A stretch of 64,000 nucleotides of DNA from Streptomyces bottropensis ATCC 25435 (GTDB taxonomy: Bacteria > Actinomycetota > Actinomycetes > Streptomycetales > Streptomycetaceae): positions 1,951,342 to 2,015,341 of the forward strand of contig NZ_KB911581.1 of assembly GCF_000383595.1 (NCBI RefSeq), written 5' to 3'. The stretch's first letter is position 1; every line of letters starts with the position of its first letter. Position numbers and translations under genes: made by a program. Of this stretch, positions 26,703 to 35,326 are shown piece after piece. Under the pieces are notes generated by a model. It was not told the DNA's origin. It searched no databases and saw only the letters and a program-made list of their open reading frames with translations.

Positions 26703-27518
26703 ATGTCTGACGCCAAGGCGGAGACCAACGCCAAGAAAAAGGCGGAGAACACAGCCTCGTCCCACACGCTTCTGGAAGGGCGGCTCGGCTACAAGCTCGA
26801 GTCCGCCCTTCTGGTGCGTGCGCTGACCCACCGTTCGTACGCGTACGAGAACGGCGGTCTGCCCACCAACGAACGCCTGGAGTTCCTCGGGGACTCCGTG
26901 CTCGGTCTGGTGGTCACGGACACGCTGTATCGCACCCACCCCGACCTGCCCGAAGGCCAACTGGCCAAGCTGCGGGCCGCGGTGGTCAACTCTCGTGCGC
27001 TGGCGGAGGTGGGCCGCGGGCTCGAACTCGGCTCCTTCATCCGGCTCGGCCGCGGTGAAGAGGGCACGGGTGGCCGGGACAAGGCATCCATCCTCGCCGA
27101 CACCCTCGAAGCGGTGATCGGCGCGGTCTATCTCGACCAGGGGCTCGACTCGGCGGCGGAGCTGGTGCATCGCCTGTTCGACCCGTTGATCGAGAAGTCT
27201 TCGAATCTCGGAGCCGGCCTGGACTGGAAGACCAGTCTCCAGGAGCTCACCGCGACCGAGGGGCTCGGCGTGCCCGAGTACCTGGTCACGGAGACCGGCC
27301 CCGACCACGAGAAGACCTTCACAGCTGCCGCCCGCGTCGGAGGCGTCTCGTACGGCACCGGCACCGGCCGCAGCAAGAAGGAAGCGGAGCAGCAGGCGGC
27401 CGAGTCCGCCTGGCGGGCGATCCGCTCCGCGGCGGACGAGCGGGCGAAGGCGGCGGCCGAGGTCGTGGCCCAGGCCGACGACATCGCGGTCACCCCTTCG
27501 GACACCGCCCCGGCCTGA
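26703..27518 (+). CDS. rnc: Ribonuclease III
   Basis: 271 residues from ATG 26703. The catalytic domain has the RNase III signature [16 protein letters not shown] and the second acidic site [13 protein letters not shown]. The dsRNA-binding domain at 175-245 ends [18 protein letters not shown]. In S. coelicolor this gene is absB, needed for antibiotic production. An Ala-rich tail of about 25 residues follows the binding domain. Both metal-binding acidic clusters are intact. Confidence 0.97.
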   Translation: MSDAKAETNAKKKAENTASSHTLLEGRLGYKLESALLVRALTHRSYAYENGGLPTNERLEFLGDSVLGLVVTDTLYRTHPDLPEGQLAKLRAAVVNSRALAEVGRGLELGSFIRLGRGEEGTGGRDKASILADTLEAVIGAVYLDQGLDSAAELVHRLFDPLIEKSSNLGAGLDWKTSLQELTATEGLGVPEYLVTETGPDHEKTFTAAARVGGVSYGTGTGRSKKEAEQQAAESAWRAIRSAADERAKAAAEVVAQADDIAVTPSDTAPA

Positions 27519-27596
27519 CGCCGAGGACCTGCCGCCCCCGGGCCCCCGCGAGGGGACGCGGGGGCGGTTTCGGTGTGTTGCCGGGTGGGGGCCCGG

Positions 27597-27712
27597 GGGG
27601 CTTCTCGCGCAGTTCGCCGCGCCCGCCCCCAAGCATCAGGCCCTGTGGGCCTGAAAAGCACGGGGCGCAGCCCCTGCTTTCCAGGGGCGCGGGGAACTGC
27701 GCGAGAAGCCCC
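27597..27712. repeat. Long Streptomyces intergenic inverted repeat between rnc and mutM
   Basis: The outer arms are 27597-27629 and 27684-27712. They pair over about 28 of 29 positions (GGGGCTTCTCGCGCAGTTC on one side, GGGGCGCGGGGAACTGCGCG on the other). Inside are CAGGCCC/GGGCCTG (27637-27653) and a bulged AAAGCA-GGGGC/GCCCCTGCTTT hairpin (27655-27681). This is a well-known type of dispersed Streptomyces palindrome. It could end rnc transcription. Confidence 0.85.
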
Positions 27713-27777
27713 ACCGGACCCGCACCCACCCCCGACCGACACCCCCCACCCCCCTCGCCCAACCTCCGGAGGACCCC

Positions 27778-28638
27778 GTGCCAGAACTCCCCGAGGTCGA
27801 GGTCGTCCGCCGCGGCCTGGAGCGCTGGGTGGCGCACCGCACCGTCGCCGACGTCGAGGTGCTGCACCCCCGGGCGATCCGCCGGCACCTGGCCGGCCCG
27901 GAGGACTTCGCGCTCCGGCTGAAGGGCCACCGCATCGGGGAGCCCAGCAGGCGCGGCAAGTACCTGTGGCTGCCGGTGGAGGACACCGGGATCGCCGTCC
28001 TCGCCCACCTCGGCATGAGCGGCCAACTGCTCGTGCAGCCGCACGAGACGGCCGACGAGAAGCACCTGAGGATCCGCGTCCGCTTCGCGGACGACCTCCG
28101 CACCGAACTCCGCTTCGTCGACCAACGCACCTTCGGCGGACTGTCGTTGCACGACACCACCCCCGACGGCCTGCCGGACGTCATCGCGCACATCGCCCGC
28201 GACCCCCTCGACCCGCTGTTCGACGCGGAGGCCTTCCACCAGGCACTGCGCCGGAAGCGTACGACCATCAAACGGGCCCTGCTGGACCAGTCGTTGATCA
28301 GCGGGGTCGGCAACATCTACGCCGACGAGGCGCTCTGGCGGTCGAGGCTGCACTACGAGCGCCCCACCGCCGGCTTCACCCGCCCCCGCACCACCGAACT
28401 CCTCGGCCACGTACGGGACGTGATGAACGCGGCCCTCGCGGTGGGCGGCACGAGCTTCGACAGCCTGTACGTCAACGTGAACGGCGAGTCGGGGTACTTC
28501 GACCGCTCGCTGGACGCGTACGGCCGTGAGGGCCTGCCCTGTCGCCGCTGTGCCACACCGATGCGACGGCGGCCCTGGATGAACAGGTCCAGCTACTTCT
28601 GCCCGACGTGTCAGCGGGCTCCGCGCGCCTCGTCGTAA
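27778..28638 (+). CDS. mutM: Formamidopyrimidine-DNA glycosylase
   Basis: 286 residues from GTG 27778 after [21 protein letters not shown] supplies the N-terminal Pro2/Glu3 pair that does beta-elimination. Lys near LGMSGQLLV, the H2TH segment with [18 protein letters not shown], and the C-terminal zinc finger (CRRC...CPTC) are present. It removes 8-oxoguanine. Its 3' end overlaps the convergent HxlR gene by 28 bases. Confidence 0.96.
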   Translation: MPELPEVEVVRRGLERWVAHRTVADVEVLHPRAIRRHLAGPEDFALRLKGHRIGEPSRRGKYLWLPVEDTGIAVLAHLGMSGQLLVQPHETADEKHLRIRVRFADDLRTELRFVDQRTFGGLSLHDTTPDGLPDVIAHIARDPLDPLFDAEAFHQALRRKRTTIKRALLDQSLISGVGNIYADEALWRSRLHYERPTAGFTRPRTTELLGHVRDVMNAALAVGGTSFDSLYVNVNGESGYFDRSLDAYGREGLPCRRCATPMRRRPWMNRSSYFCPTCQRAPRASS

Positions 28639-29051
28639 CGCGCGCGGGCCTTGAGCACGTCCTCCATGCGGTCCTCCACACAGGTGATGAGGGACAGCAG
28701 GCGCTCGGAGACCTCGCGGCCGAGCGGAGTGAGGCTGTAGTCGACGCGGGGCGGGTTGGTGGGCTGGGCCTCGCGGTGCACCAGGCCGTCCCGCTCCAGG
28801 GCGTGCAGGGTCTGGGAGAGCATCTTCTCGCTGACGCCGTCGACGCGGCGCCGCAACTCGTTGAAGCGGAGCGAGCTGTCGTGCAACGCGCCCAGCGTGA
28901 GCCCGCCCCAGCGGCCGGTGATGTGCTCCAGGGTGCCCCGCGACGGGCAGTTCCTGGCGAACACGTCGAAGGCCAGCTGGTCGAGGTTCCAGGCGTCCGC
29001 GCCCGCGGCGGCCTGCGCGGGCGTCACGGCACTCTGCGCGGCTGATTCCAT
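28611..29051 (-). CDS. HxlR-family transcriptional regulator
   Basis: 146 residues. The winged helix includes [27 protein letters not shown] (quoted in part), then [19 protein letters not shown] and [10 protein letters not shown], all HxlR hallmarks. One cysteine (FARNCPSRG) sits at the position of the conserved redox-active Cys of several HxlR sensors, so thiol or aldehyde sensing is possible. No oxidoreductase gene is divergent from it. A 9-bp palindrome just upstream suggests autoregulation. Confidence 0.9.
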   Translation of the reverse strand: MESAAQSAVTPAQAAAGADAWNLDQLAFDVFARNCPSRGTLEHITGRWGGLTLGALHDSSLRFNELRRRVDGVSEKMLSQTLHALERDGLVHREAQPTNPPRVDYSLTPLGREVSERLLSLITCVEDRMEDVLKARARYDEARGAR

Positions 29052-29074
29052 ACACCGAGCATACGCCGACGCAG

Positions 29075-29110
29075 CGCTAACCAGAAGGTCGCACTAACTT
29101 TTGGTTAGCG
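29075..29110. promoter_or_regulatory. Candidate HxlR operator
   Basis: CGCTAACCA (29075-29083) and TGGTTAGCG (29102-29110) are perfect 9-bp inverted arms spaced by 18 bp, 24 bp upstream of the HxlR start codon. The size and position suit an HxlR dimer site. Binding is inferred. Confidence 0.65.
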
Positions 29111-29130
29111 AGTGCCGTCCGGGTGATGTC

Positions 29131-30123
29131 TCAGTAGCCGAAGTCCTGCGTCCACCACGGTCCGCCGTCGCCCAGGTGGACACCGACGCCGAGGGTCTTG
29201 AAGTCGCAGTTCAGGATGTTCGCCTTGTGGCCGGGGCTGTTCATCCAGGCCTCCATGACCGCCTCGGCGGTGGCCTGGCCGCGGGCGATGTTCTCGCCGC
29301 CCAGCCCGGTGATCCCGAGGGCCGCCGCGCGGTCCCACGGGTCGGCGCCGTCGGGGTCCGTGTGGTCGAAAAAGGCGCGCAGCGCCATGTCCTTGCTGAA
29401 GGTCTCGGCCAGCCGGGAAAGGTCGCTGTCGGCCGCTACCGGGCTGCAGCCGGCCTTCGCCCGCTCCTCGTTGACGAGCAGGAGGACCGCGGCCTCGGCC
29501 TGGGTCTCGGTGGAGACCTCCACCGGAGACGTCTTGTCCTTCCCCTTCTCCTTGTCCTTGCCCTTTTCCTTGGTGGGCTCGGAGGACGGAGTCCTGGTCT
29601 TCTCGGAGCCGGAGCCCTTGCCCGCCTTGTCGGAAGGAGCCTTCTCGGACGGGGTCTGCGAGGGGGCCGGGGTGCTGGACGGCGAGGCCTCGCGCTCGGC
29701 GTCACGGCTGGTGGACTCGTCCTCGCGCTGCTCCTGCGCGGCGCCGTCCGTACCGCCCTGCTGGGTGGCCGCACCGGTCGGCGAGCCGGCGGGCACCACC
29801 GTCTCGTTGCTGCTGCCCCCGCTGACCGCGTACTTGTCGCCACCCGGCAGCACTCCGGTGGCCACCGCGACGGTGCCGAGGGCGACGGCGGCGGACACGC
29901 CGAGAAGGCCGGTCTTCACCGGGGTCACGGTCCGCTTCTTGCGCCGGCGCGAGCCACCGCCGCGCGCTGCGGCCTGGGCGTCGGCCTCCAGGACCGCGGC
30001 GAACCCGTACAGGTTCTCCGGACCGTAGTGGGGCTCTTCGGAAGTGAAGCCCGTGTCGGTGACCCCGGCGGCGCGGCCCCCCCTGGCGGCGCGGCCGGCG
30101 GCGGAGCGTCGGTGGCGTCCCAT
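29131..30123 (-). CDS. CAP/SCP-domain secreted or membrane-anchored protein
   Basis: 330 residues from ATG 30123 (MGRHRRSAAGRAARGG). A basic cytoplasmic segment (to about 68) is followed by one membrane helix, TGLLGVSAAVALGTVAVATG. Then comes a Ser/Thr/Pro/Lys-rich linker of about 110 residues and a C-terminal CAP domain. CAP motifs are VNEERAKAGC, AFFDHTDPDG and GGENIARGQATAE with SPGHKANIL. The long linker would carry the domain across the cell wall. Bacterial CAP proteins have no single known activity. Confidence 0.88.
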   Translation of the reverse strand: MGRHRRSAAGRAARGGRAAGVTDTGFTSEEPHYGPENLYGFAAVLEADAQAAARGGGSRRRKKRTVTPVKTGLLGVSAAVALGTVAVATGVLPGGDKYAVSGGSSNETVVPAGSPTGAATQQGGTDGAAQEQREDESTSRDAEREASPSSTPAPSQTPSEKAPSDKAGKGSGSEKTRTPSSEPTKEKGKDKEKGKDKTSPVEVSTETQAEAAVLLLVNEERAKAGCSPVAADSDLSRLAETFSKDMALRAFFDHTDPDGADPWDRAAALGITGLGGENIARGQATAEAVMEAWMNSPGHKANILNCDFKTLGVGVHLGDGGPWWTQDFGY

Positions 30124-30158
30124 GTCTTGGCCTTCCTCGTCCTTGCGGTGTCCTGCGT

Positions 30159-30237
30159 CAACGTTGGGGATGTTGTCAACGTTGTGATCGTCGCCTTCAC
30201 GAATCTCACACGAAGGAGTGAGTTTCATATGAGATTC
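30159..30237. promoter_or_regulatory. Palindrome cluster upstream of the CAP gene
   Basis: The palindrome CAACGTTG occurs twice, at 30159-30166 and 30177-30184 (each preceded by GT, 18 bp apart). Next to it GAATCTCA (30201-30208) and TGAGATTC (30230-30237) form a perfect 8-bp inverted repeat, with CTCAC/GTGAG nested inside. The patch is A/T-rich for this genome and lies between the divergent CAP and acyP genes. No regulator is assigned. Confidence 0.6.
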
Positions 30238-30312
30238 ATTGGGTCGGGACGGTACAGCATGGCGCCGGGGGAGGGAGAGACCCGTGGGACATTGGCCCGT
30301 TAGCGTGCAGGC

Positions 30313-30594
30313 ATGAGCGAGGATGTACGGCTGGTCACCTGGGTCCGCGGACGGGTGCAAGGGGTGGGTTTCCGCTGGTTCACGCGGGCTCGGGCGCTGG
30401 AGATCGGCGGACTGAGTGGTTTTGCTCTCAATTTGGCCGATGGACGGGTCCAGGTGGTCGCCGAGGGCCCTCGTGAGGCGTGCGAAGGGCTCCTGGGGTG
30501 GCTCCAGAGTGACGACACGCCCGGGCGCGTGGACGGCGTCACCGAGATCTGGGACACACCCCGAGGGGGCTACGACGGCTTCGCCATCCGCTGA
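30313..30594 (+). CDS. acyP: Acylphosphatase
   Basis: 93 residues. The signature [20 protein letters not shown] carries the phosphate-binding Arg, and [17 protein letters not shown] holds the catalytic Asn. It hydrolyses carboxyl-phosphate bonds. In Streptomyces it is conserved just upstream of smc. It is divergent from the CAP gene and probably monocistronic. Confidence 0.94.
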   Translation: MSEDVRLVTWVRGRVQGVGFRWFTRARALEIGGLSGFALNLADGRVQVVAEGPREACEGLLGWLQSDDTPGRVDGVTEIWDTPRGGYDGFAIR

Positions 30595-30995
30595 CCGTGT
30601 CGTGCGGAGCGGGCTGGGCGAGGGGGAACGGTGCGCCAGCGGCATATGCCAGGAGCATGCACACAACAGAAATGTGCAGGTGATTGCCAAGGCGGGTTTG
30701 TCATGGCACTCTCCGAAGAGACGATGATCCCCTCGCTCCGCCGGTCAGGAGAGGTCCCCGAACCGCCGCAGCGTCGCCCGCTCGGGGCCGCGCGGCAGAG
30801 GGATGCCCGTCAATGCGGGGCGTGATCGTGTTGACCGTCAAACTTTTTGGTGAGACGCTAAAAGCAACCCCGCGCACCTTAGCTGTTTGGCATGAAGACG
30901 GCAGCAAAAATTCAACAGTGCCAAGCATCGCGGGTGCGATTCCCTCACGACCCACACCGCTTCGGTCGGTCACTCAGTGTGGAGGACCATCCATC
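30595..30995 (+). promoter_or_regulatory. Leader and promoter region of the 66-residue coiled-coil gene
   Basis: About 400 bp without a convincing gene. TTGACCGTCAA at 30831-30841 is a palindrome that also supplies a -35-like TTGACC. From 30841 to 30930 the DNA is markedly A/T-rich (CTTTTTGG, GCTAAAAGC, GCAAAAATTCAACAG). A transcript starting near 30860 would have about 130 bases of leader before ATG 30996. I could not match the leader to a known riboswitch. Short frames in 30600-30830 have no codon bias and were not called. Confidence 0.4.
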
Positions 30996-31196
30996 ATGGC
31001 AAAGGCGCTTCTCGGTTACGTCGGCGGCTCCGACCCGCGACTCCTCGCCGAGATGCGACGGCTCCAGCAGCGTGTCCAGGACCTGGAATCCGAACTCGGA
31101 CGCATCCAGGCGGAGAACGACGCGCTGACGGCTGCCGCTTCTCACGACTCGCTCATGGAGCTCGACGCACGCCAGGCGGAGCCTGCGCTCACCTGA
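30996..31196 (+). CDS. Small coiled-coil protein of unknown function
   Basis: 66 residues from ATG 30996 after GGAGGA (MAKALLGYVGGSDPRLLAEM). Residues 15-47 form a leucine-zipper-like coiled coil (RRLQQRVQDLESELGRIQAE); the N-terminal AKALLGYVGG is conserved in similar Streptomyces proteins as I recall. There is no DNA-binding basic region or signal peptide. It is isolated between acyP and smc, with its own leader and a strong U-rich terminator. Confidence 0.75.
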   Translation: MAKALLGYVGGSDPRLLAEMRRLQQRVQDLESELGRIQAENDALTAAASHDSLMELDARQAEPALT

Positions 31197-31266
31197 TCAC
31201 TGCATCGCACACGACAGACAGCAGTGGTTGGGCTGCCCGTATCAACCGCTAAGTTGTCAGATCTCC

Positions 31267-31295
31267 AAGGGACGCCTTCTCACGAGGCGTCCCTT
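31267..31295 (+). terminator. U-rich intrinsic terminator of the coiled-coil gene
   Basis: AAGGGACGCCT and AGGCGTCCCTT pair perfectly over 11 bp around TCTCACG, then CTTTCTTTC follows. It is one of the few classical rho-independent terminators in the window. The remaining 200 bp up to smc carry no supported gene. Confidence 0.9.
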
Positions 31296-31497
31296 CTTTC
31301 TTTCCCGACCCCTCGACCGGCGTCCCTGACCGACGCCCGACTTCTTGACGTGTCCGAGGGCCGACGACCCCCGGAAGACTTCAGAAGAACCCCCCGAACT
31401 TCCTCACACTCCTTAACGTCTGATGTGCCCTGCACGTTCATGTGCGAAACCGCGCGTTCATGGAGTGGGACAAGGCCGGAAGGTAGAGTCCGGCGGC

Positions 31498-34400
31498 GTG
31501 CACCTCAAGGCCCTGACCCTTCGCGGGTTCAAGTCGTTCGCCTCGGCGACCACGCTCCGGTTCGAGCCGGGCATCACGTGCGTCGTCGGACCGAACGGCT
31601 CGGGCAAGTCCAACGTCGTGGACGCGCTCAGCTGGGTCATGGGCGAACAGGGCGCGAAATCACTGCGCGGCGGCAAGATGGAGGACGTCATCTTCGCCGG
31701 CACCACCGGGCGCCCCCCGCTCGGCCGCGCCGAGGTGTCCCTGACCATCGACAACTCCGACGGGGCCCTGCCCATCGAGTACGCCGAGGTCACGATCACG
31801 CGGATCATGTTCCGCAACGGCGGCAGCGAGTACCAGATCAACGGTGACACCTGCCGCCTCCTCGACATCCAGGACCTGCTCTCCGACTCCGGCATCGGCC
31901 GCGAGATGCACGTCATCGTCGGCCAGGGCCAGCTCGACTCCGTCCTGCACGCCGATCCCATGGGCCGCCGCGCCTTCATCGAGGAGGCCGCCGGAGTCCT
32001 CAAGCACCGCAAGCGCAAGGAGAAGGCGCTGCGGAAACTGGACGCGATGCAGGCCAACCTGGCCCGCGTCCAGGACCTCACCGACGAACTCCGCCGCCAG
32101 CTCAAGCCGCTGGGCCGGCAGGCCGCCGTCGCCCGCCGGGCCGCGGTCATCCAGGCGGACCTGCGGGACGCACGGCTGCGACTGCTGGCCGACGACCTCG
32201 TCCGGCTCCGGGCGGCGCTGCGCACCGAGGTCGCCGACGAGGCCGCGCTCAAAGCGCGCAAGGAGGCCGCCGAGACCGAGCTGAAGAAGGCGCTCCTGCG
32301 CGAGTCGCAACTGGAGGGCGAGGTACGGCGGCTGGCCCCGCGCCTCCAGCGGGCCCAGGAGACCTGGTACGAACTGTCGCAGCTCGCCGAACGGGTGCGC
32401 GGCACGATCTCCCTGGCCGACGCCCGGGTCAAGAGCGCCACGTCCGCCTCCCCCGAGGAGCGGCGCGGCCGTGACCCCGAGGACATGGAGCGCGAGGCCG
32501 CCCGCGTCCGCGAACAGGAGGCCGAACTCGAAGCGGCCCTGGAGGCGGCCGAGCGCGCCCTGGAGGACACGGTCGAGCACCGGGCCGAGCTGGAGCGCGA
32601 ACTGATGGTCGAGGAGCGGCGGCTGAAGGACGTGGCCCGGTCCATCGCCGACCGCCGCGAGAGCCTCGCCCGGCTGAACGGCCAGGTCAACGCCGCCCGC
32701 TCCCGTGCGGCCTCCGCCCAGGCCGAGATCGACCGGCTCGCCGTGGCCCGCGACGAGGCACAGGAGCGTGCCGTCACCGCCCAGGAGGAGTACGAGGCGC
32801 TGCAGGCCGAGGTCGACGGCCTCGACGCCGGCGACTCCGAGCTGGCCGAACTGCACGACGCCGCCAAGCGCGCCCTCGCCGAGGCCGAGTCCGCCGTCAC
32901 CGCGGCCCGGGAGGCCACCACCACTGCCGAACGCCGCCGCGCCGCCACCCAGGCCCGCCACGAAGCCCTTGCGCTGGGCCTGCGCCGCAAGGACGGCACG
33001 GGCGCGCTGCTCGCCGCGAAGGACCGGCTCGGGGGCCTGCTGGGACCGGCCGCCGGGCTGCTCACGGTCACTCCCGGCCACGAGGTCGCCCTGGCGGCGG
33101 CCTTCGGCGCGGCGGCCGACGCGATCGCCGTGAGCACCCCCGCCTCGGCCGCCGAGGCCATCCGCCTGCTGCGCAAACAGGACGCGGGACGGGCGGCACT
33201 GCTGCTGGCGGGGGCACCGGAGGACCCGGAGCCGTCCCGGAGGGACGCGGGGGACCGCGCGACCGGCCTCGACGAAGCCGCGCGCGGGCCCCGGCCGCTT
33301 CCCGCGTCCCCCACCGCACACGTCGCGGCCGACCTCGTCCGCGGCCCCTGCGACCTCATGCCCGCCGTACGCCGTCTGCTCCACCGCGTCGTCGTGGTCG
33401 ACACCCTCGAAGACGCCGAGGAGCTCGTCTACGCGCGCCCCGACCTCACCGCCGTCACCGCCGAGGGCGACCTCCTCGGGGCGCACTTCGCGCACGGCGG
33501 GTCCGCCGGCGCGCCCAGCCTGCTGGAGGTGCAGGCGTCCGTCGACGAGGCGGCGGCTGAGCTGGAGGAACTGGCCGTACGGTGCGAGGAGTTGGCCGAG
33601 GTCCAGCGGAGCGCGGTCGAGTCGCGGCGGGAGCGGGCCGCGCTCGTGGAGGAGCTGGGCGAGCGGCGCCGGGCGGCGGAGCGGGAGAAGTCCGCGGTCG
33701 CCCAGCGGCTCGGGCGGCTGGCCGGGCAGGCGAGGGGCGCCGCCGGGGAGGCCGAGCGGTCCACGGCCGCCGCCGCACGCGCCCAGGACGCGCTCGACAG
33801 AGCTGCGGAGGAAGCCGAGGAACTGGCCGAACGGCTCGCGGTGGCCGAGGAGATGCCCGTGGAGGAGGAGCCGGACACCTCCGTACGGGACCGGCTCGCG
33901 GCGGACGGGGCCAACGCGCGCCAGACCGAGATGGAGGCCCGGCTCCAGGTGCGGACGCACGAGGAGCGGGTCAAAGGGCTCACGGGGCGCGCGGACTCGC
34001 TCGACCGGGCCGCGCGCGCCGAGCGCGAGGCGCGGGCGCGCGCCGAGCAGCGCAGGGCCCGGCTGCGGCACGAGGCGGCCGTCGCCGAAGCCGTCGCGTC
34101 CGGCGCCCGGCAACTGCTCCGCCATGTCGAGGTCTCCCTCGCCCGGGCGGCGGAGGAACGCACCGCCGCCGACGCCGCCAAGGCGCGCCGGGAGCAGGAG
34201 CTCGCGCGGGCCCGTGGCGAGGGGCGCGATCTCAAGGCCGAGATGGACAAGCTGACCGACTCCGTCCACCGGGGCGAGGTGCTCGGCGCCGAGAAGCGGA
34301 TGCGGATCGAGCAGCTGGAGACCAAGGCGCTGGAGGAGCTGGGCGTCGAGCCGGAAGGGCTGGTCGCGGAGTACGGGCCCGACCAGCTCGTACCGCCGTC

Positions 34401-35115
34401 GCCGCCGGCCGAGGGCGAGGAGCTGCCGGAGGACCCGGAGCACCCCCGCAACCAGCCGAAGACCTTCCACCGGGCCGAGCAGGAGAAGCGGCTCCGGGCG
34501 GCCGAGCGGGCGTACCAGCAGCTCGGCAAGGTCAATCCGCTGGCGCTGGAGGAGTTCGCGGCGCTGGAGGAGCGGCACAAGTTCCTCAGCGAGCAGCTGG
34601 AGGACCTGAAGAAGACCCGCGCCGACCTGCTCCAGGTGGTGAAGGAGGTCGACGAACGCGTCGAGCAGGTCTTCACCGAGGCCTTCTGGGACACCGCGCG
34701 GGAGTTCGAGGGGGTGTTCTCCCGGCTCTTCCCCGGCGGGGAGGGGCGGCTGATCCTCACCGACCCGGACAACATGCTCACCACGGGCGTGGACGTCGAG
34801 GCCCGGCCGCCGGGCAAGAAGGTCAAGCGGCTGTCGCTGCTCTCCGGCGGTGAGCGGTCGCTGACCGCCGTCGCGATGCTCGTGTCGATCTTCAAGGCCC
34901 GCCCCAGCCCCTTCTATGTGATGGACGAGGTCGAGGCGGCGCTCGACGACACCAATCTGCAGCGGCTGATCCGGATCATGCAGGAGCTGCAGGAGGCCTC
35001 ACAGCTGATCGTGATCACCCACCAGAAGCGGACGATGGAAGTCGCCGACGCGCTCTATGGCGTGTCCATGCAGGGTGACGGTGTGTCGAAGGTCATCAGC
35101 CAGCGGCTGCGTTAG
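31498..35115 (+). CDS. smc: Chromosome partition protein SMC
   Basis: 1205 residues from GTG 31498 (MHLKALTLRGFKSFASATTL). It is the condensin ATPase that organises and segregates chromosomes. Walker A is VVGPNGSGKSNVVDALS; two long coiled coils flank a hinge near residues 500-660; the ABC signature is LSLLSGGERSLTAVAML and Walker B is FYVMDEVEAALDD. Next to the hinge, residues about 580-600 (EDPEPSRRDAGDRATGLDE) are encoded by a sequence nearly identical to a dispersed intergenic palindrome. scpAB is not adjacent. Confidence 0.97.
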   Translation: MHLKALTLRGFKSFASATTLRFEPGITCVVGPNGSGKSNVVDALSWVMGEQGAKSLRGGKMEDVIFAGTTGRPPLGRAEVSLTIDNSDGALPIEYAEVTITRIMFRNGGSEYQINGDTCRLLDIQDLLSDSGIGREMHVIVGQGQLDSVLHADPMGRRAFIEEAAGVLKHRKRKEKALRKLDAMQANLARVQDLTDELRRQLKPLGRQAAVARRAAVIQADLRDARLRLLADDLVRLRAALRTEVADEAALKARKEAAETELKKALLRESQLEGEVRRLAPRLQRAQETWYELSQLAERVRGTISLADARVKSATSASPEERRGRDPEDMEREAARVREQEAELEAALEAAERALEDTVEHRAELERELMVEERRLKDVARSIADRRESLARLNGQVNAARSRAASAQAEIDRLAVARDEAQERAVTAQEEYEALQAEVDGLDAGDSELAELHDAAKRALAEAESAVTAAREATTTAERRRAATQARHEALALGLRRKDGTGALLAAKDRLGGLLGPAAGLLTVTPGHEVALAAAFGAAADAIAVSTPASAAEAIRLLRKQDAGRAALLLAGAPEDPEPSRRDAGDRATGLDEAARGPRPLPASPTAHVAADLVRGPCDLMPAVRRLLHRVVVVDTLEDAEELVYARPDLTAVTAEGDLLGAHFAHGGSAGAPSLLEVQASVDEAAAELEELAVRCEELAEVQRSAVESRRERAALVEELGERRRAAEREKSAVAQRLGRLAGQARGAAGEAERSTAAAARAQDALDRAAEEAEELAERLAVAEEMPVEEEPDTSVRDRLAADGANARQTEMEARLQVRTHEERVKGLTGRADSLDRAARAEREARARAEQRRARLRHEAAVAEAVASGARQLLRHVEVSLARAAEERTAADAAKARREQELARARGEGRDLKAEMDKLTDSVHRGEVLGAEKRMRIEQLETKALEELGVEPEGLVAEYGPDQLVPPSPPAEGEELPEDPEHPRNQPKTFHRAEQEKRLRAAERAYQQLGKVNPLALEEFAALEERHKFLSEQLEDLKKTRADLLQVVKEVDERVEQVFTEAFWDTAREFEGVFSRLFPGGEGRLILTDPDNMLTTGVDVEARPPGKKVKRLSLLSGGERSLTAVAMLVSIFKARPSPFYVMDEVEAALDDTNLQRLIRIMQELQEASQLIVITHQKRTMEVADALYGVSMQGDGVSKVISQRLR
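33241..33268 (+). repeat. Intergenic-type palindrome inside smc, copy C
   Basis: 28 bp in frame within smc match the ddl-side element at 10620-10647 at 26 of 28 positions; the differences are at positions 5 and 13. The shared 3' half is CCGCGCGACCGGCC. The frame is kept open and encodes RRDAGDRATGL at the edge of the SMC hinge, a place where length changes are tolerated. Confidence 0.75.
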
Positions 35116-35188
35116 CCGTTCCGGTCCACGGGTAGACGAGGGCCGTCGCGGAGTTCTCCGCGTCCGGGCCGGGTCCCGGTGCAGCCTC

Positions 35189-35284
35189 TTCAATACTTGA
35201 ATCCAAACTCCTCGCCAGTTCGTCGCATTCCCCGCATATGGATCCCTGGCCCCCTCTTGACTTCGAAACTTGAAGGCATATTCT
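35189..35284 (+). promoter_or_regulatory. glcP promoter with two palindromic sites
   Basis: TTGACT (35257-35262) and TATTCT (35279-35284), 16 bp apart, make a good HrdB-type promoter 43 bp before the start codon. TTCAATACTTGAA at 35189-35201 and TTCGAAACTTGAA at 35262-35274 are near-identical 13-bp palindromes; the second lies in the promoter spacer, where a bound repressor would block polymerase. Confidence 0.6.
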
Positions 35285-35326
35285 CTGCGGCGTTGCCTTT
35301 ACCTTCAAAGCGGAAGGTCCCCCCAC

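Noticed and set aside
31660..34578. 972-codon minus-strand frame inside smc
   Set aside because: It mirrors the smc codon pattern and encodes a Leu/Gly/Arg-rich sequence without motifs.
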